Assembly: GCA_003527885.1 (NCBI GenBank)
Contig: DPWB01000289.1
Span: 1-9,170, forward strand
From: Candidatus Competibacteraceae bacterium
GTDB taxonomy: Bacteria; Pseudomonadota; Gammaproteobacteria; Competibacterales; Competibacteraceae
Length of the DNA: 9,170 nucleotides
Direction: 5' to 3'
Shown here: positions 6,059 to 9,170 of the stretch, piece by piece
How positions within the stretch are numbered: the first letter of the stretch is position 1
How the letters are laid out: each line of letters starts with the position of its first letter
Notes under the pieces: generated by a model
What the model was told of the DNA's origin: nothing
The model's input: only the letters and a program-made list of their open reading frames with translations
Databases searched by the model: none
Translations under genes and position numbers: made by a program

Positions 6059-7723
6059 ATGAATAGAAACTTACGCCTGAGCAGCGGAACTTTTGACGGC
6101 TTGCGGGAAATTGGCGGGTTCGGCCAACCCTTACACGCGCTGTACCCGCAAATTCAGGCGGTGCTCACCGCTGAACTGGGGCCGGACGCCGCGTGGTTGT
6201 TGGCCGAACCGGTGGTGGATCGCGGCAAGAACCGCATCGATTGGTACGCGGATACCGACCCCGACCAAACGGCCATCGCGTTGGCCGACCTTTCCGACGA
6301 GCAGCGTCAGGCGGTGCTCGCTCGCGTCGACGAACTGCTGCGTCAGGGTCGTGAGCTGGCGGATCGCTACGAGGCGTCCGACGATGCGCGGCGGGTCCAT
6401 CTGGGCACTATTCTGAACGCCGTGCTCGACGCGCCGCCCTCGGCCGAGATCTTTCTGGTCGAGGATAAACCGGTGCTCACCGGTTGGGGCTTCATGGCCG
6501 ACGGACCCTGGACCGCTCCCGGTTCCGACCCCGCTGGTTCTGGAGGACCGGTCGGGGTTGCGCCGATGGCCGGCGACGCTGGCTTGGCGGGAGGAGCGCG
6601 GCGCGAGCGCGCAACCGAGGCCGAGCGGGCGGCGGCAGCGCCCGCTTCGCCGGCGATCGAGCGCGAACCGCCCGCTATCGTGTCTGGAGCGTCTGCGGCG
6701 TCAGGTTCCTCGTTGTCCGCGCTGTTGAACGATCGTTTCATGAGCTCCCGCACGATCTGGCTCGTCTTGTTGGCGCTCTTGCTGCTGCTGTTGCTGGCGG
6801 CTTATTGGCTATGGAATAGAGCGTCCCATACCGGTGACGCCGAACGGGTCGGGCCATCTTCCGTTTCAGCGCCCGTCGAACGCGGGGAACCGCCACCGGC
6901 GACGGCCTCCCTACCGCCGGCACCGCCGACGAGCGGCCCTTCATTCTCCATGCCGCCGGGTCCGCCGGCGGTTGTCTCCTCGCCTTCCATAGTGCCGGGT
7001 CCGCCGGCGAGCGAGCCTCCATCCGCGCTAACTTCAGTTCCGCCGGTGGTGGACGTCCAACCTCGGGCGGAGGACGGTGCGAAAACGGCCGCTGTCGCTC
7101 AGCCGCCGGTGCCTGAGAGCAGTCGGTCGTCGAGCGCCGCGCAGCCCTCCTCCGCGCCCGGCCCGGCCCCGTCGCCGAGCCGGGTGCCGGCGTCCGAGAA
7201 AAGCCTGGAACAGGTGCTGAGCGAGCAACGCAATCCGGCGGTGGTGGAAACCTTGCAAAAAGAACTGGCGGCGCACCCTCCCGTCAAAATCGAACCGACC
7301 GCCGAGGAGCGCCGGGAATTCGCCAGCCGCATGTTCGAATCAGGGGCTGCCAGCGGCGAGATCACGGTGACGTTGCTGTGGAACAGCCGTGGCGACCTCG
7401 ATTTGGTGGTGCGTTGCCCCTCGGGCCAACAACTGGATTTTCGCGCGCCGACCGAGTGCGACGGCAAGCTCGATGTCGACGCCAACACCGCGCGCGACAA
7501 GCTGAACGACCGGCCGATGGAAAATGCCTTCTGGCCCGCGGGCAAGGCCGGAGCGGGCACTTACCAAATCTTGGTGCGCTATATGCCACGTAAGGATGAA
7601 GAACAACTCCTGGAAACGCCGTTTCAGGTACGGTTGAGCCGGGGCCGGCAAGAATCGGTTTTCAAGGGCACCGTGCGGCCTAATTCATTGGTGCCGGTTA
7701 CGACCTTCAACGTGGGGCGCTGA
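6059..7723 (+). CDS. SrfA-family single-pass membrane protein with C-terminal beta-rich domain
   Basis: The product is 554 residues. Residues 1 to about 145 match my recollection of the SrfA family: an LRLSSGTFDGLREIG...GQPLHAL opening, the NRIDWYAD motif, a helical stretch (LSDEQRQAVLARVDELL), and a closing FLVEDKPVLTGWGF. A polar linker follows, then one strongly hydrophobic helix at about 233-252. The Pro/Ser/Ala-rich arm (about 253-380) comes next, then a helix starting SLEQVLSEQRNP at 382. The last domain (433-554) begins GEITVTLLWNSRGDLDLVV, with acidic residues D446 and D448 and a cysteine pair (C453, C467), and it contains the segments LDVDAN and ENAFW. It resembles DUF2135/YfaP-type beta domains seen in secreted or envelope proteins. 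Topology should be N-terminus cytoplasmic and C-terminal domain periplasmic, where the cysteines could be oxidised. The ATG follows a weak GGAA site at 6047-6050; the 47-bp gap upstream shows no promoter. SrfA is of unknown function; in Salmonella it is encoded with srfB and srfC. Confidence 0.8.
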   Translation: MNRNLRLSSGTFDGLREIGGFGQPLHALYPQIQAVLTAELGPDAAWLLAEPVVDRGKNRIDWYADTDPDQTAIALADLSDEQRQAVLARVDELLRQGRELADRYEASDDARRVHLGTILNAVLDAPPSAEIFLVEDKPVLTGWGFMADGPWTAPGSDPAGSGGPVGVAPMAGDAGLAGGARRERATEAERAAAAPASPAIEREPPAIVSGASAASGSSLSALLNDRFMSSRTIWLVLLALLLLLLLAAYWLWNRASHTGDAERVGPSSVSAPVERGEPPPATASLPPAPPTSGPSFSMPPGPPAVVSSPSIVPGPPASEPPSALTSVPPVVDVQPRAEDGAKTAAVAQPPVPESSRSSSAAQPSSAPGPAPSPSRVPASEKSLEQVLSEQRNPAVVETLQKELAAHPPVKIEPTAEERREFASRMFESGAASGEITVTLLWNSRGDLDLVVRCPSGQQLDFRAPTECDGKLDVDANTARDKLNDRPMENAFWPAGKAGAGTYQILVRYMPRKDEEQLLETPFQVRLSRGRQESVFKGTVRPNSLVPVTTFNVGR

Positions 7724-7797
7724 GGCGGCGGTTTCGTCTCAAACGACCCACGATCTCTAGCTGAAGATAATGCGACGATTTCGCGGGAGATTGTCCG

Positions 7798-8250
7798 ATG
7801 TCAAACTTTTCCATCGCTCTGGCTTGGCGGCGCGCGACGCCGGATTTCGACCTTAAGACCTTCGATCGCGGCCATGTTTGGTCTCTCGGTGGCGGTCAGA
7901 CGGTGCAAGGTTCGTCGGCGCCGGACTATTCTGGCGATCCCAACAAGAGCAATCCCGAGGAGGCTCTGCTCGCCGCCTTGTCGAGCTGCCATATGCTGAC
8001 CTTTCTCACGGTCGCCGCGCTCAAGAAACTGGTGGTGGAAAGCTACGAGGACAACCCGGTGGCCGAACTGGGCAAGAACGACAAGGGAAAATTGATGGTG
8101 GCGCGCTTGACGCTGCGCCCCAAGGTCGTGTTTGGCGGCGAAACGAAACCCGACGCCGAGGCCGTGTGGGCGTTGCACCGCAAAGCCGAGGAAAACTGCT
8201 TCATCGGCAATTCCTTGTTGAGCCGAGTGGAGTTGGAACCTCGGTTCTGA
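7798..8250 (+). CDS. OsmC-family thiol peroxidase-like protein
   Basis: The product is 150 residues, typical for OsmC/Ohr proteins, cytosolic and without a signal peptide. The two redox cysteines of the family are present: C64 in LSSCHMLTFL at the start of the central helix, and C134 in ENCFIGNSL. The PEEALLAALSSCH and ELEPRF-type ending fit the OsmC branch that carries an HVWSLGGG N-terminal segment rather than the Ohr branch. The family reduces organic hydroperoxides, usually with lipoyl or other dithiol donors, and its genes often respond to osmotic or oxidative stress. The ATG has GGAG at 7786-7789 with an eight-base spacer. The 74-bp gap after the SrfA-like gene has a GATAAT hexamer at 7766-7771 but no clear -35, so it is uncertain whether the gene has its own promoter. 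No functional link to the Srf-like genes is evident. Confidence 0.92.
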   Translation: MSNFSIALAWRRATPDFDLKTFDRGHVWSLGGGQTVQGSSAPDYSGDPNKSNPEEALLAALSSCHMLTFLTVAALKKLVVESYEDNPVAELGKNDKGKLMVARLTLRPKVVFGGETKPDAEAVWALHRKAEENCFIGNSLLSRVELEPRF

Positions 8251-8328
8251 GCGTCAGCGCCGGCGCAAGCGGGTGAAAGGGCGCTGGAAGGGTTAGCGCA
8301 AGCTTGGAGCAAACAGTGGGACAACACA

Positions 8329-8370
8329 GGCGGCCCGCGCGGCCGGCGCAGAGCGGGCCGCCGGATTTTT
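8329..8370 (+). terminator. Intrinsic terminator after the OsmC gene
   Basis: GGCGGCCCGC (8329-8338) and GCGGGCCGCC (8353-8362) form a perfect 10-bp GC-only stem with a 14-base loop. A short GGA and then TTTTT (8366-8370) follow. This is a strong Rho-independent terminator on the + strand and marks the end of the OsmC transcript, possibly of the whole upstream run. A weaker inverted repeat, CAGCGCC/GGCGCTG (8255-8261 and 8280-8286), lies before it without a T-run. Confidence 0.85.
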
Positions 8371-8397
8371 GCGCTGTTTTACGGGTTATTTTATAAC
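8369..8397 (+). promoter_or_regulatory. Probable promoter and overlapping palindrome before the L,D-transpeptidase gene
   Basis: TTGCGC (8369-8374) and TATAAC (8392-8397) have a 17-base spacer; the -10 matches at five of six positions and the -35 at three. The -10 box lies in a perfect palindrome, GTTAT-TTT-ATAAC (8385-8397), which may be an operator for a repressor or simply an AT-rich coincidence. Transcription would begin near 8404, leaving a leader of about 35 bases before the ATG at 8439. That favours 8439 over the in-frame ATG at 8412. Confidence 0.5.
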
Positions 8398-8438
8398 GTT
8401 GTCGCTGAATAATGTGGGTAAAGAGGGCTCATGACGGT

Positions 8439-9041
8439 ATGTGGTATTCGAGTGTGAGGATGGGTTTGGTCGGTGTTTTACTCGGGGTGCTCGGCGCCTG
8501 TACTTCTAACGAAGTAGGGCCTCCCGCGCCGCTAGAGGGGTTTGGTCCTGGCGCGGCGGAGCCTTGGTTGCTGGTGGACACCAAACGGGATGCGTTGGTC
8601 ATCATGCAGGGCAACAAGCCGGTAAAGACCTTTTCGCAACTTGCCTTTGGCAGCAGCGGGGTCGGCGTGAAATCTAACCGCGGTGACAACAAGACGCCGC
8701 TAGGGGTGTTCCGCGTGGGCTGGATCAACGACCACAGTCGCTTCAAACGGTTCATCGGTCTCGACTATCCCAATATCGACTACGCCAATCGCGCGTTGCG
8801 GGAGCGCCGGATCGACGCCCTGACCTACGAACGGATTCGCGCCGCCTGGGTAAAAGGCTACACGCCACCCCAGGATACGCCACTGGGCGGTCAGATCGGG
8901 ATTCACGGCGTGGGAAGCGGCAATCCGGGCGTCCACCAAGCCGGCATCAATTGGACCAGCGGTTGCGTGGCTTTGGATAATTCGCAGATCGATTCGCTCA
9001 GGCCGTGGGTCAAGATCGGGATGCGAGTGGAAATTCGCTGA
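8439..9041 (+). CDS. L,D-transpeptidase (YkuD-type), probable lipoprotein
   Basis: The product is 201 residues from the ATG at 8439. The N-terminus (basic R7, hydrophobic stretch, then LGAC) is a lipoprotein signal with the lipidated cysteine at residue 21. The catalytic domain contains IHGVGSG (His 156) and TSGCVAL with the nucleophile Cys 176, the two conserved parts of the YkuD active site. A GDNKTPLGVFRV segment typical of the family comes earlier. Such enzymes form 3-3 crosslinks in peptidoglycan, attach envelope proteins to it, or in some branches cleave such links; which applies here cannot be told. The start is uncertain. ATG 8412 lacks a ribosome binding site, and ATG 8460 would remove the basic n-region. 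ATG 8439 has AAGAGGG at 8421-8427 with a rather long 11-base spacer. It sits behind its own terminator and promoter, so it is a separate transcription unit. Confidence 0.88.
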   Translation: MWYSSVRMGLVGVLLGVLGACTSNEVGPPAPLEGFGPGAAEPWLLVDTKRDALVIMQGNKPVKTFSQLAFGSSGVGVKSNRGDNKTPLGVFRVGWINDHSRFKRFIGLDYPNIDYANRALRERRIDALTYERIRAAWVKGYTPPQDTPLGGQIGIHGVGSGNPGVHQAGINWTSGCVALDNSQIDSLRPWVKIGMRVEIR

Positions 9042-9170
9042 AGCTGGAGATTTAAATTGTTTTCGGTTTGAGTTTCCGTTGTATAATTGCTTTTGTTGTG
9101 CTGGAACAATATGGGTTGTGCCGTGACAACAATGTGTGTGTGTGGCACTTTAGACTTTGCGTAAATGATA
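9042..9170 (+). promoter_or_regulatory. AT-rich non-coding right end with a consensus -10 box
   Basis: These 129 bases are much richer in A and T than the rest of the window and hold no convincing gene. TATAAT at 9082-9087 is a perfect -10 hexamer. The best -35 candidate is TTGTTT (9057-9062) with a 19-base spacer, which is longer than ideal. Short inverted repeats follow the expected start site: TTGTTG/CAACAA (9093-9098, 9127-9132), GTTGT/ACAAC (9115-9119, 9126-9130) and GTGCC/GGCAC (9118-9122, 9144-9148), with a GT run between 9134 and 9144. It may be the leader of a gene or small RNA outside the window. Confidence 0.4.

Noticed and set aside
7724..7797. Possible terminator between the SrfA-like and OsmC genes
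   Set aside because: No stem of useful length followed by a T-run is visible, so I do not claim that the run ends before the OsmC gene.
8903..9148. Short - strand open frame at the right end
   Set aside because: It mostly overlaps the catalytic part of the L,D-transpeptidase gene, and its translation is unstructured, so it is best explained as a shadow.

Overview
The window reads as chromosomal DNA from a GC-rich Gram-negative bacterium, most likely a gammaproteobacterium. The grounds are Sec signal peptides with AxA-type cleavage sites, a lipobox, an EAL-domain protein, and relatives of the enterobacterial SrfA and SrfC families. All convincing genes lie on the + strand. I cannot name the genus from the sequence alone.

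Layout. The window opens in the last 72 codons of an EAL-domain (c-di-GMP phosphodiesterase-type) gene, which stops at 219. A tight five-gene run on one strand follows (232-7723). It holds: (1) a large SrfC-like P-loop protein with recognisable G1, G3 and G4 GTPase motifs; (2) an unrecognised membrane protein with a cytoplasmic-looking N-terminal domain, one membrane helix and a proline-rich tail carrying five PAPEPx repeats; (3) a secreted TAXI-type solute-binding protein with no TRAP permease beside it; (4) a small secreted protein of unknown function; (5) a SrfA-like single-pass membrane protein whose proline-rich linker leads to a C-terminal beta-rich domain. An OsmC-family thiol peroxidase-like gene (7798-8250) follows, then a strong intrinsic terminator. 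A separately promoted lipoprotein-like L,D-transpeptidase gene comes next (8439-9041). The last 129 bases are AT-rich and non-coding, with a consensus TATAAT box and several short inverted repeats.

How the genes may work together. By predicted location the five-gene run spans the envelope: a cytosolic GTPase-like protein, two single-pass inner-membrane proteins with long proline-rich periplasmic arms, and two secreted periplasmic proteins. The two membrane proteins share the same layout and a short motif (SLExxLxxQx[DN]P) after their proline-rich arms, which suggests they are parts of one apparatus. SrfB, the usual partner of SrfA and SrfC in enterobacteria, is not in the window. The run is therefore a candidate variant Srf system with a TAXI binding protein and an unrecognised membrane component in addition. 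Its function is not established, and the joint role is inference from gene order, architecture and topology.
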